Shown here: positions 41,682 to 50,088 of the stretch, piece by piece
Numbering within the stretch: position 1 is the first letter of the stretch
Layout: each line of letters begins with the position of its first letter
Assembly: GCA_030430455.1 (NCBI GenBank)
Contig: JAUIJB010000002.1
Coordinates: 62,001 to 126,000, forward strand
DNA length: 64,000 bases
Origin: Verrucomicrobiia bacterium
GTDB lineage: Bacteria; Verrucomicrobiota; Verrucomicrobiia; Verrucomicrobiales; Akkermansiaceae
Direction: 5' to 3'
Notes under the pieces: generated by a model
Told to the model about the DNA's origin: nothing
The model's database searches: none
What the model saw: only the letters and a program-made list of their open reading frames with translations
Made by a program: the position numbers and the translations under genes

Positions 41682-42977
41682 ATGAGCGAACAGCGTTCCA
41701 CGCCAAGAAAATACAAGGTGATTGTTTCCTCGATCGCCTGTTCTCCGACAGGGGGGTCAGAAGGTGGCATCGGATGGGCGACGGTTTGCCGCTTGGCCGA
41801 GCGTCATGACCTTCGTGTCATCACCGCTTCTGCCCAGCGTGCTTCGTGGGCAGAGGCGAAGGAGAGTGGTCGGGTGCCGGACGGAATCAGGGTCCGGTTC
41901 CTCGGGTCTGAGGCACCATGGGTATCGAATCGACTGTTGGCCAGGATTCAGAGCTGGATTCGATACCTCGACTTCAATGCAAAGGTCTTGGCGGCTGCGC
42001 TTGCGTGGCACGACGAGGAGCCTGCCGATCTGGTCCATCAACCGATCTACGCAACCTGGAGAGTCCCATCAAGACTTTGGATGATGCCCGTGCCCTTTGT
42101 CTGGGGCCCGTTGGGAGGCGCTGCGATGATTCCCGCTCAGTTCCGCCGGATGCTGAGTACGGCGGCACTTGCGGTCGAGCGGATCCGGGATCTCCAGTCA
42201 AGGTGGACGGTTCGTTCCACTGCGTTCCGGAAATGCATCGAAAGGTCTTCCGTGGTCGTGGCAGCGAATGAGGAATCGCATGGTTTTCTCAGTCGTTTTC
42301 GAAGTCCGGACAGGATGGTGAGGCTGCCTTCCGCTTTCCTGCCGGTTGATCGGATCAGGAGGTTCTCGGTTGGCGAATCCCCGGATGATGAGGGAGGGCA
42401 ACTCGAACTATTCGCCGGCGGGAATATCGAGGGCAGGAAGGGTGTCGACCTTGCGATTCGTGCGCTGGCGAAAGTCCGTGATGCCGGAGTTAGATTCCAC
42501 TACACCATTGCCGGCGGTGGACCTGAGATTCCGAAACTCAGGAAACTTGTGAGATCTCTTGAATTGGATGATCGGGTAACCTTTCATCCGGGATTTCAAG
42601 GGGAGGAATATGTCGCGAAATTGAGTTCGGCGGATATCTATCTCGTGCCGAGTTTTCGGGAAACCACGCCAGTGACCTTGCAAGAAGCGACGCTTGCCGG
42701 ATGTTATCCGATCGTAGCGGATGCGAGTGCCGCGGGCGAGATGGTTCGTCTGGTGGGCGGCAGTGCGGTGCCGGTGGAGAGTCCGGAGCAGGTGATCGAG
42801 GATCTGGCGAATGAGGTCGTCCGGGTGGCGGATGATCGCGAGCGGATGAGGGAGGTGGCGGCCGAGGCCTCGCGGCGGGTTGCGGAGCATTATTCGGCGG
42901 ACAACTACGACCGGGTGATTGACCGGGCCTATGCGATGGCTGTCGAGGCGGGTCCATGGCAGGGGCGTCGGGATTGA
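41682..42977 (+). CDS. GT4-family glycosyltransferase
   Basis: A 431-residue retaining glycosyltransferase of GT-B fold. The N-terminal VSSIACSPTGGSEGGIGWAT is the acceptor-domain glycine-rich loop, and the donor domain is LFAGGNIEGRKGVDLAIRAL with the E-x7-E region VPSFRETTPVTLQEA. It would add a sugar to the lipid-linked unit on the cytoplasmic side. The N-terminal segment ACSPTGGSEGGIGW is shared with the transferase at 53894 (ACEPGRGSEPGVGW), so the two may be related. Confidence 0.9.
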   Translation: MSEQRSTPRKYKVIVSSIACSPTGGSEGGIGWATVCRLAERHDLRVITASAQRASWAEAKESGRVPDGIRVRFLGSEAPWVSNRLLARIQSWIRYLDFNAKVLAAALAWHDEEPADLVHQPIYATWRVPSRLWMMPVPFVWGPLGGAAMIPAQFRRMLSTAALAVERIRDLQSRWTVRSTAFRKCIERSSVVVAANEESHGFLSRFRSPDRMVRLPSAFLPVDRIRRFSVGESPDDEGGQLELFAGGNIEGRKGVDLAIRALAKVRDAGVRFHYTIAGGGPEIPKLRKLVRSLELDDRVTFHPGFQGEEYVAKLSSADIYLVPSFRETTPVTLQEATLAGCYPIVADASAAGEMVRLVGGSAVPVESPEQVIEDLANEVVRVADDRERMREVAAEASRRVAEHYSADNYDRVIDRAYAMAVEAGPWQGRRD

Positions 42978-42981
42978 GCGG

Positions 42982-43164
42982 ATGAAGGTCGGGATTCTCA
43001 CCCCCTACGATCACCGCAGCCGCGGGGACCGGGCGATCATCGAGGCTCAGGTGGCGTGGATTCAGTCGTCGGCGCCGGAAGCGGAGGTCCGGATTTCTTC
43101 CCCGGTGTCGGAGAGCAACAGGGAAGCCTACCGAATTGCGATCAGGGCGCAGCTGCAGGCATGA
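42982..43164 (+). pseudogene. Fragment of a polysaccharide pyruvyltransferase gene
   Basis: About 60 N-terminal codons (MKVGILTPYDHRSRGDRAII) are clearly homologous to the start of the 44150 gene (MKKLAILNAYDHRNRGDRAI), sharing EAQ(V/M)AW and SPxxESN. The frame then stops where a full family member would have ~350 more residues. The stop overlaps the next ATG by 4 bases, so a deletion seems to have kept translational coupling. It lies near the point where base composition returns to GC-rich. Confidence 0.75.
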
Positions 43165-44153
43165 GCGAGGAATCCCCATGTGGCGGCGGCAAGCCGTCCT
43201 ACCGGATCATCATTCCGGTGTTCAACCCGCCGGCGACCTTTCTCGACGTCCTCGCCACGCTCGAGAGTGGCGAGCCCGGCGTGCTGGCCAACGTGATCGT
43301 GGTCGATGACGGATCGACCAACGGGACGCTCGACCAGCTCAGCGCGGAGCATCCCGAGGTCGAGGTGATCCGGGGAAGCGGGGACCTTTGGTGGTGTGGA
43401 GGAATGAGGGAAGGGATGGCGAGGGCCCTGGAGCACGGGGTCGATGTCGCCATGTGGCTCAATCATGACGTCGTTCCCGATCCCGGGACGGTCGGGAGCT
43501 TGGTGGAAAGGGCCGCCGGTCCGGGCGTCGGGGCCGTTTCGGCCTGGTGTTATTGCCGCGAGGATCGCCGTTTTGGGGTCAATCCTGGCTTCAGGAGCCT
43601 GGCGGAGATCCCCACCGCGGAACTTGAGGGAGAAGAGGAAATCGAAGTCGATGGCGTGAACGGCAATTGCACCGCGATCTCCACGGCCGCGATCCGGCAG
43701 GTCGGGTTGCCGCGAGCCGACCTTCACCCCCACTATGGGGACGGGCCCTACACCTGGCGCCTTCACCAGGCCGGGTTCCGGAACCTCGTGCTCACCCGCC
43801 GGCGGGCCGCCCTGGAGCGGGAGTTCGAGCGCTGCATCGACGAGAGCGACCACTCTGCGGTGTGGCAGGTTCCGCTCCTGGAGAAGCTGCGCTACTATTT
43901 CTTCTCCAACCGGTCGAAGTACCACTGGCGGCATCGTTTCCACGACATTCGCGTCTTTCGTGGAAATCTCCTGGCGATCCCCGCCTACCTCGGCGCCCAG
44001 CTCCGGCTGGTGGGTAAGGTGCTTTCGGGGCATCGGGAGCTGGGGCAGCCGCTCGACGAGCGGATTGACCGGATCGTTTCCCGCTACTCCGGGCGATTTC
44101 CTCCCGACGCGCTCCGTGAGGCACTCGAGAGACAAGCCGGCCGATTGGCATGA
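43161..44153 (+). CDS. GT2-family glycosyltransferase
   Basis: A 330-residue inverting transferase of GT-A fold: YRIIIPVFNPPATFLDVLAT, the nucleotide-binding VIVVDDGSTNGTLD, MWLNHDVVPDPGT in the DxD position, and a C-terminal helical part (VFRGNLLAIPAYLGAQLRLV) likely associated with the membrane. WWCGGMREGM is found in rhamnosyl-type GT2 proteins. It is ATGA-coupled with the next gene, a pyruvyltransferase. Confidence 0.9.
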   Translation: MSEESPCGGGKPSYRIIIPVFNPPATFLDVLATLESGEPGVLANVIVVDDGSTNGTLDQLSAEHPEVEVIRGSGDLWWCGGMREGMARALEHGVDVAMWLNHDVVPDPGTVGSLVERAAGPGVGAVSAWCYCREDRRFGVNPGFRSLAEIPTAELEGEEEIEVDGVNGNCTAISTAAIRQVGLPRADLHPHYGDGPYTWRLHQAGFRNLVLTRRRAALEREFERCIDESDHSAVWQVPLLEKLRYYFFSNRSKYHWRHRFHDIRVFRGNLLAIPAYLGAQLRLVGKVLSGHRELGQPLDERIDRIVSRYSGRFPPDALREALERQAGRLA

Positions 44154-45370
44154 AGAAGCTCGCGATCCTCAATGCCTACGATCACCGGAACCGGGGGGAC
44201 CGGGCGATCATCGAGGCCCAAATGGCCTGGCTCGAGCGCAAGGTTCCGGGCGCGAGGTTCCGCGTCTTCTCGCCTGCCTGGGAGTCCAACGAGGAAGTGT
44301 TCGGTCGGGAGGTGTCGGTGCCTCCCCCGATCCGGACACGCCGGGACCGGGGGGCGCTGGCGAATGGAGTTCTGCCGCTTTGGGCGACCCTCAGGGCCGC
44401 GCATGGCAGCGACGAGTTGCTCGCGGACGAGTGTGACGGCTACTTCCTCTGCGGCGGTGGCTACCTCTATTCATCCGGGGCCCCGCTGGTCAGCCGGCAG
44501 CTGTGGATGCATGCGGGGAATTCGCTGCTGGCGCTTTCGAGCGGTCGGCCGGTCATGCAGTTTCCCCAATCGTGGGGTCCGATCCGCAAGGCAAGCGACC
44601 GGTGGATCTGCCAGCGCCTCGCCGAACGGCTCCCCTGTCTCGCCGCCCGGGGTCATGAGTCCCACGAGCTGCTGGAGGACTGGGGCTTTGGAGCGAAGAC
44701 GCTCGAGATCCCGGACATCGTGCTGGCCCTGGGGTCGCTGAGGCCTGACTGGGTGCGCCCCCGGGAGCGAGGTAGCGGCGAGCTCGGGATCGCGCCGATC
44801 GACTTCGGGTTCGCCCGCAAGCGGAGTGCCGCGGACCTTGAGCGCTACCTCGAACGGCTCCAGCAGGCTGCCATGGCCTTCACGGAAGGTGGTGGAGCCG
44901 GAGTCGTCCTCTTCCCGCAGGTCCAGGTGACCGGGAGTGATGAGGACCTTCCCGTGGCCAGGGAGCTCCAGGGCCGCCTCGATGCCGTCGGTGTGCCGAA
45001 CCGCCTGATGGAGAACCTCGGCTGGGAAGAGTATTTCCAGGAGCTCGGGTCGATGTCGGCTTTTCTCGGCTGCCGGATGCATGCCTGCATCTTTGCTCTG
45101 ATCACCGGAGTGCCGACCGTCGGGCTCGCCTACCAACCGAAGTTCCTCGCGACCTTCGGACAGCTCGGGATGGCGGAGCGTTGCCACGACATCGCGGACT
45201 TCGATGGCGCTGAAGTTGGAGCGCAACTCTGCGGACTTTCCGAGGCGGGGGTGGACGAACGCAAGGCAGTGAAGGTTGCGATCGACGAGGTTGCGGGCGA
45301 GGTGCTGCGAAAGCTCGACGACTGCTGGGAACGTTCCGGCTGCCAGTCGCTGGCCGCCGCGGCCGTGTGA
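44150..45370 (+). CDS. Polysaccharide pyruvyltransferase family protein (copy 3)
   Basis: A 406-residue WcaK/AmsJ-like protein: AILNAYDHRNRGDRAIIEAQ, FLCGGGYLYSSGAP, LALSSGRPVMQFPQSWGPIR, GHESHELLEDWG and LGCRMHACIFALITGVPTVG, the typical donor-binding tail. This form resembles the colanic acid pyruvyltransferase branch more than copies 1 and 2. Coupled to GT2 upstream (ATGA) and to the double GT downstream (GTGA). Confidence 0.88.
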   Translation: MKKLAILNAYDHRNRGDRAIIEAQMAWLERKVPGARFRVFSPAWESNEEVFGREVSVPPPIRTRRDRGALANGVLPLWATLRAAHGSDELLADECDGYFLCGGGYLYSSGAPLVSRQLWMHAGNSLLALSSGRPVMQFPQSWGPIRKASDRWICQRLAERLPCLAARGHESHELLEDWGFGAKTLEIPDIVLALGSLRPDWVRPRERGSGELGIAPIDFGFARKRSAADLERYLERLQQAAMAFTEGGGAGVVLFPQVQVTGSDEDLPVARELQGRLDAVGVPNRLMENLGWEEYFQELGSMSAFLGCRMHACIFALITGVPTVGLAYQPKFLATFGQLGMAERCHDIADFDGAEVGAQLCGLSEAGVDERKAVKVAIDEVAGEVLRKLDDCWERSGCQSLAAAAV

Positions 45371-45402
45371 TCTCCCGCGGCAGGAAGGGGAAACAAGTGC
45401 GG

Positions 45403-47742
45403 ATGGACTCAAGCGAGCGCAACCTCCTCATCGTCGGCCAGACGCCGCCGCCGTGGCACGGTCAGGCGGTGGCGACGCAGATGCTGTTCGACCACGACTG
45501 GCCGGGCTGGGAGGTCGAGCGGCTTCGGATGGCTTACAGCGACGACATGGCGAGTGTCGGGCGTTTCCAGGTCGCGAAGCTCTCCCACCTCTGGTATCTC
45601 ATCCGCCGCACCCGTGAGGCCCTCCGGAGGCGGCCGGGAACCGTCCTCCTCTATCCACCGGCGAGCGCCAAGTGGGTTCCGTTCCTGCGGGACATGGCCT
45701 ACCTCGCCCTGACCCGGCGCCTCGCGGGGGCGACCGTCTTCATCTTCCACGCCAGCGGGCTCCCGGAGTTCACCGAGGGCTCGCGGATTCGCCGCTGGTT
45801 GGCGTCGAGGGCCTACGGCAAGCCCGACGGCGTGCTGGAGGTGGCCAGTGAGAAGCTCAAGCCGGGAAACGTCTTTGATGCAGGGCAGGCGATGTACTGC
45901 CCCTGCGCGGCGGATGTCCCCCTCGTCGAACGCAGTGGCGCGGCGGACCGCAGCAAGCCGCTTCGCGTCCTGTTCGTCGGCAGCCTGCAGGAGGGGAAGG
46001 GAGTCCTCGAGATCGTCCGCACCGCGGCCGAAATCAAGCGGCGCGGACATGGCGGCGGATTCGCCTTCGACGTCGTCGGCAAGTGGTTCTCGGAGGGCTT
46101 CCGCGAGGAGGCGGAGGCCCTGGTCGATGAGCTGGACGTCGGCGAAATGGTCCGCTTCCCCGGCCAGATCACCGGCGACGAGAAGTGGCGCGTGTACGCG
46201 TCCGCGGACATCTTCTTCTTCCCCTCGCACTACGCCTCCGAAGCCTCGCCCATCGTCCTCATGGAGGCGCTGGGGTCGGGGCTTCCGGTGATCTCAACCG
46301 ACTGGCATGGCATCCCGGCGATGCTGGACGGATGTGCCGCGGCGCAGGTCCTGCCGATCCGCAGCCCTGAAGTCTATGCGGACGCCTTGCTGGAGCTGGA
46401 GAAGCAGCGCGGAGACTTCGGGAAGTTGTCCGGCGAGGCCAGGAAAGCGTACGAGGCCCGCTTCCTGCCAAAGCACTTCGTCGGCCGGGTCGAGAGGATG
46501 CTCTCGCGGGTCCTCCGTGGTCCTGCGTCGCCGAATGACCGGCCCTGCGAGGTGCTTCAGGTCTTCAACCGCTACTCGGCACCAGGTGGCGAGGAGATCT
46601 GGGTCGATGCGCTTCCCGGCCTGGCCGACGGGGTGGTCGAGGTCGACACCCTGTACTTCGAGAGCCGCTTGTGGAAGACGAGGACGGCTCCGGCGAGGCC
46701 GCTCCAGGCGCGCTGGATGTGGGACAACGAGGCATCCCGGCGGGAGCTGCGCGAGCGGGTCCGCCGGAGGGATGTCCAGGCCCTCCTGTTCCACAACCTG
46801 ATTCCGGTGGCGTCCTTCGGGATGTATTCCGAGGCCGCGAAGCTGAAACTTCCGGTTCTCCAGTACCTCCACAATTTCCGTCCATTCAGCCCGTCGGGAA
46901 CCTTGTGGCACCGGGGCGAGGTGCTGCCCGATGCCCTTGAGGGCAATCCCATGCCGGAGATCCTGGGGCGCACCTGGGAGCGCTCGGCCGTCAAGACCGC
47001 CCTGCTGGCCTTCTACCTGAGGCGCTTCGTCAACGGGGGTGGACTGGATCGGGTCAACCGCTGGGTCGCGGTTTCCGACTTCATGCGGGACACGATGCTG
47101 GAGGCGGGCTTGCCCGCCGAGCGGGTGGTCTCCCTTCGCCATTGCTGGAGAACGCGGCCCGAGGAGCCCGTCGCCGGCTCCAAGGGTTACTACCTCTTTC
47201 TCGGGCGGCTCGTGCAGGAGAAGGGGGTCGGCGTGCTCCTCGATGTCTGGCAGCAGTTGGAGGAGGAACTCGGCGACCGGTGCCCGGAGCTGTGGATCGC
47301 CGGGGAGGGCCCGCTGGCATCAAGCGTCGAGACCTGGCTGCCCCGCACGGGCAAGGTTCGCCTGCTGGGATTCGTGAGTGGCCAGCGCAAGGCGGAGTTG
47401 ATCGCGGGCTGCCGGGCGCTGCTGGCGCCATCGCTCTGGTGGGAACCCCTGGGCTTGATCGTCTATGAGGCATTCGACTTCGGGAAGCCGGTGCTCGCCG
47501 CGCGCTCCGGCGGGCTGGTCGAGACGGTGGCCGGATCCGACGCCGGCTACCTCCATGAGCCGGGAAATGTCGAGGAGCTGCTCGCGCAGGTCCTCCAGCT
47601 CGAGGACATGGACGACGGCCAGCTGCTTGAGATCGGAATGCGGGGCAGGCGATGGCTCGAGTCCGAGGTGAACCCCGCCCGCTGGCGGGAGAGATTCCGG
47701 GGGATCATCGACGCGGCGATCGAGGAGGGCCCGCTGGGCTGA
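45403..47742 (+). CDS. Two-domain GT4-GT4 fusion glycosyltransferase
   Basis: About 780 residues hold two complete GT4-like transferases. The first (about 1-385) has NLLIVGQTPPPWHGQAVATQ, RVLFVGSLQEGKGVLEIV and FFFPSHYASEASPIVLMEAL. The second (about 395-780) has VLQVFNRYSAPGGEEIWVD, YLFLGRLVQEKGVGVLLDVW and LAPSLWWEPLGLIVYEAFD. Both contain the E-x7-E donor region. The protein could add two successive sugars. Start is uncertain: GTG 45367 overlaps the upstream stop, GTG 45397 is best spaced from AGGAAGGGG, and ATG 45403 is used here. Confidence 0.88.
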   Translation: MDSSERNLLIVGQTPPPWHGQAVATQMLFDHDWPGWEVERLRMAYSDDMASVGRFQVAKLSHLWYLIRRTREALRRRPGTVLLYPPASAKWVPFLRDMAYLALTRRLAGATVFIFHASGLPEFTEGSRIRRWLASRAYGKPDGVLEVASEKLKPGNVFDAGQAMYCPCAADVPLVERSGAADRSKPLRVLFVGSLQEGKGVLEIVRTAAEIKRRGHGGGFAFDVVGKWFSEGFREEAEALVDELDVGEMVRFPGQITGDEKWRVYASADIFFFPSHYASEASPIVLMEALGSGLPVISTDWHGIPAMLDGCAAAQVLPIRSPEVYADALLELEKQRGDFGKLSGEARKAYEARFLPKHFVGRVERMLSRVLRGPASPNDRPCEVLQVFNRYSAPGGEEIWVDALPGLADGVVEVDTLYFESRLWKTRTAPARPLQARWMWDNEASRRELRERVRRRDVQALLFHNLIPVASFGMYSEAAKLKLPVLQYLHNFRPFSPSGTLWHRGEVLPDALEGNPMPEILGRTWERSAVKTALLAFYLRRFVNGGGLDRVNRWVAVSDFMRDTMLEAGLPAERVVSLRHCWRTRPEEPVAGSKGYYLFLGRLVQEKGVGVLLDVWQQLEEELGDRCPELWIAGEGPLASSVETWLPRTGKVRLLGFVSGQRKAELIAGCRALLAPSLWWEPLGLIVYEAFDFGKPVLAARSGGLVETVAGSDAGYLHEPGNVEELLAQVLQLEDMDDGQLLEIGMRGRRWLESEVNPARWRERFRGIIDAAIEEGPLG

Positions 47743-47768
47743 GACCGCGGCCTGAGGTAAGGAAGAAA

Positions 47769-48698
47769 ATGAGCATCGGCAAGTGGCTGGCGGCGCCGGA
47801 CGTGGCGCGGGAGCGGGAGTTCGAGCGGGAGAACGTGCTGCGCAAGCGCGAGCAGTACCTCGCGACGAACCCGCTGGAGCGCTTCGGGTCGGACCCGGCC
47901 TACCGCGCGAAGGTCGAGCGGATCGAGCAGGGGCTCGGTTGTTGCAGCGGCCCCGTCCTCGACATCGGCGGCAACACGGCCGGCGAGGCGACCGTGATGC
48001 AGCAGCGCGGCTACTCGATGCTGGTCGGCGACATCAACGAGGCCGGCCTGGAAATCTCCCGCGAGCGGGTCGAGAAGTTTGGTCTGCGGCAGCCACAGTA
48101 TGTCGCCTTCGACGCCCATCACCTGCCCTTCCGCGACGGTCACTTCGCCGCGGTGACGATCGTCGAGGCGCTGCATCACATGGTCGACTACGACCGGGTG
48201 CTGCGCGAGGCGCTGCGGGTGCTGCGGCCGGGTGGTCGGTTCTACGCGATGGAGCCCAACGCCTGGAACCCGATCCGCCGCGCCGGCGAGGTGCGCGACC
48301 GCTTCCGCGGGACGATCGAGAAGAGCTTCTATCCGGGCCAGCTGCGGGACCTGCTCGAGAAGGCGGGCTTCAAGGCGGTCGAGGTCCGCGGCTTCGGGAT
48401 CGACAAGCCGGACTGGAAGCTGCGCGAGGTGCCCGCCTACCGGCGCTGGTTGTTCCGGTTGCACACCAAGCTCGGACTCGAGTATCCCGGTGTCTTCGGC
48501 TCGCTCGAGGTGCTGGCACGCAAGTCCGGCGAGATGACCAGTGAAGGTGACGCTTCCGATGACTTCGCTGCCTGCCTGCGCAGTCCCGGAGGCGATCGAC
48601 CGCTCGAGTTTGATACGGCTTCCGCTCGCTGGCGGGAAGTCGGGCGACAGGCGAGTTACTCCGACCTGAATGGCATTCCGGTGATTGTGAGGGAATAG
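47769..48698 (+). CDS. SAM-dependent methyltransferase with Trm112-like C-terminal domain
   Basis: A 309-residue class I methyltransferase: motif I VLDIGGNTAGEA (about 59-70), the acidic DINEAGLEISRERVEKFG, motif post-I DAHHLPFRDGHFAAVTIVEA and LRPGGRFYAMEPN. The last ~55 residues end LNGIPVIVRE and have the Trm112/YbaR-like pattern (RPLEFDTASARW..., GIPV), but without the usual zinc cysteines. It could methylate the polysaccharide or a sugar nucleotide. A long upstream extension in the same frame belongs to the previous gene's sequence and is ignored. Confidence 0.85.
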   Translation: MSIGKWLAAPDVAREREFERENVLRKREQYLATNPLERFGSDPAYRAKVERIEQGLGCCSGPVLDIGGNTAGEATVMQQRGYSMLVGDINEAGLEISRERVEKFGLRQPQYVAFDAHHLPFRDGHFAAVTIVEALHHMVDYDRVLREALRVLRPGGRFYAMEPNAWNPIRRAGEVRDRFRGTIEKSFYPGQLRDLLEKAGFKAVEVRGFGIDKPDWKLREVPAYRRWLFRLHTKLGLEYPGVFGSLEVLARKSGEMTSEGDASDDFAACLRSPGGDRPLEFDTASARWREVGRQASYSDLNGIPVIVRE

Positions 48699-48718
48699 GG
48701 CTTCGCTGGTGGGCGCGG

Positions 48719-48886
48719 TGCTTTGTGCTTTGTGCTTTGTGCTTTGTGCTTTGTGCTTTGTGCTTTGTGCTTTGTGTCCGTTGTCCGTTGTCCGTTGTCG
48801 AAGAGGCGCTTGGTGTCGCCGTAGGGCATCTCAAGCTCATCGACCATCTTCCATCCACCATCTTCCATCCACGATCATCGGCTAGC
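48719..48886. repeat. TGCTTTG composite element upstream of the GT2 gene (copy 3)
   Basis: About eight TGCTTTG units, three GTCCGTT units, then a core reading CGAAGAGGCGCTTGGTGTCG and GCATCTCAAGCTCATC, and finally CATCTTCCATCCAC units. It ends just before the start of the GT2 gene. A near copy of the core in direct orientation lies at 49853-49945 after that gene. The first core bases match those bracketing mntA-hepT. Confidence 0.85.
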
Positions 48887-48887
48887 C

Positions 48888-49775
48888 ATGGACTTTACGA
48901 TCGTCACTCCGAGCTACAACTACGGGCGCTTCATTGGGGAGTGCCTGGAGAGTGTGGCGGGGCAGGAGGGGGTCGAGCTCGAGCACCTGGTGATGGATGC
49001 GGGCTCGGACGACGACACCGCCGAGGTGGTGGCTCGTTTCCCCCATGCGAGCTTCTTCCAGGAGCCGGACGCGGGGATGTCGGACGGAATCAACACGGGG
49101 TTCCGTCGGGCCAAGGGGCGCTGGGTGATGTGGCTGAATGCCGACGACCGCCTGAAGCCGGGTGCTCTCCGCAGGGTGCTCGACTTTGCCGCGGGCGAGA
49201 CCGGGGCGGACGTGATCTACGGTGGCTGGGACTTCGTCGACGAGGCGGGCCAGCTCGAGAAGCGCATGACGGTGTTTCCCTTCCAGCGTCGGATGCTGGC
49301 GCACCTCGGTTGCTACATCGGCTCGACCGCCTGCTTTCTTCGTCGCGCGACGACGATCGCCGAGGGCTTCCTGCTGGAGAAGGACTTCCGCTACGTGATG
49401 GATGGCGAGTACTTCAACCGCCTGGCTGCGGAGGGGAAGCGTTTCGTCTATTTGTCCGATGTGCTCGCGGACTTCCGTCGTCACGGCGGCAACCTCAGTT
49501 TGCGCAACCGTGGCGGGACGACGGTGGCCGACCACCTGCGGCGGGAAAGGCAGTGGGCGGAATCGCGGGCGATTCGCCGGGCGTATGGCATCACGCTGTT
49601 CGGCAACGAGCATTTGAATGGGGTGGTGGATTGTGGCTTGTACTATTACTACCTGGTGAAGAAGGCGGTGTTGAAGCGGCTGCGGAACAGTGCCCCGCCT
49701 CCGCGCGAGGCTTCCTCCTTCGCCAAGGCTACGGAGGACAAGACGGCGGGCAGGCGAGTAAAAAGTAGAAAGTAA
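48888..49775 (+). CDS. GT2-family glycosyltransferase with repeat-encoded tail
   Basis: A 295-residue GT-A transferase: FTIVTPSYNYGRFIGECLES, VMDAGSDDDTAEV, MWLNADDRLKPGAL (DxD-like) and the acceptor segment GCYIGSTACFLRRAT. The last ~25 residues contain REASSFAKATEDKTAG, encoded by a widespread palindromic DNA repeat and not part of the catalytic fold. The gene is bracketed by direct copies of the TGCTTTG composite element, as is mntA-hepT. It seems to be an insertable cassette. Confidence 0.9.
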   Translation: MDFTIVTPSYNYGRFIGECLESVAGQEGVELEHLVMDAGSDDDTAEVVARFPHASFFQEPDAGMSDGINTGFRRAKGRWVMWLNADDRLKPGALRRVLDFAAGETGADVIYGGWDFVDEAGQLEKRMTVFPFQRRMLAHLGCYIGSTACFLRRATTIAEGFLLEKDFRYVMDGEYFNRLAAEGKRFVYLSDVLADFRRHGGNLSLRNRGGTTVADHLRRERQWAESRAIRRAYGITLFGNEHLNGVVDCGLYYYYLVKKAVLKRLRNSAPPPREASSFAKATEDKTAGRRVKSRK

Positions 49776-50088
49776 AAAGTGGTCTGAGGTGCAGCTTTTG
49801 GTCTGGGTCGGGGCCCGGAGAGCTGCGGGCGTTTTGTGTCTGCCGCGGCGGGTGTTTTGTGCTTCGTGCTTTGTGCTTTGTGGAAGAGGCGCTTGGTGTC
49901 GCCGTGGGGCATCTCAAGCTCATCCACGATCTGCCATCTGCCATCCGAACCCGCGGGGTCCGATGCGCCCTTCTCGTCGTCCTCGCAGGTGCGGAAGAGT
50001 CGAGGACGAGGACGAGAACGACGACGAGGACGGTTTTTTCCCTGGCTACCTGCTACCTGCTACTCGCTACCGGCCACCCCAACCCTCC
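49776..50088. repeat. TGCTTTG composite element copy 4 and other arrays
   Basis: At 49853-49945: TGCTTTG units, the core GGAAGAGGCGCTTGGTGTCG with GCATCTCAAGCTCATC, then CATCTGC units. At 49975-50030 lie GAGGAC/GTCCTC units in inverted arms. At 50042-50070 lie TACCTGC units, the inverse of GCAGGTA at 28298-28335. No gene was recognised. Confidence 0.85.
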
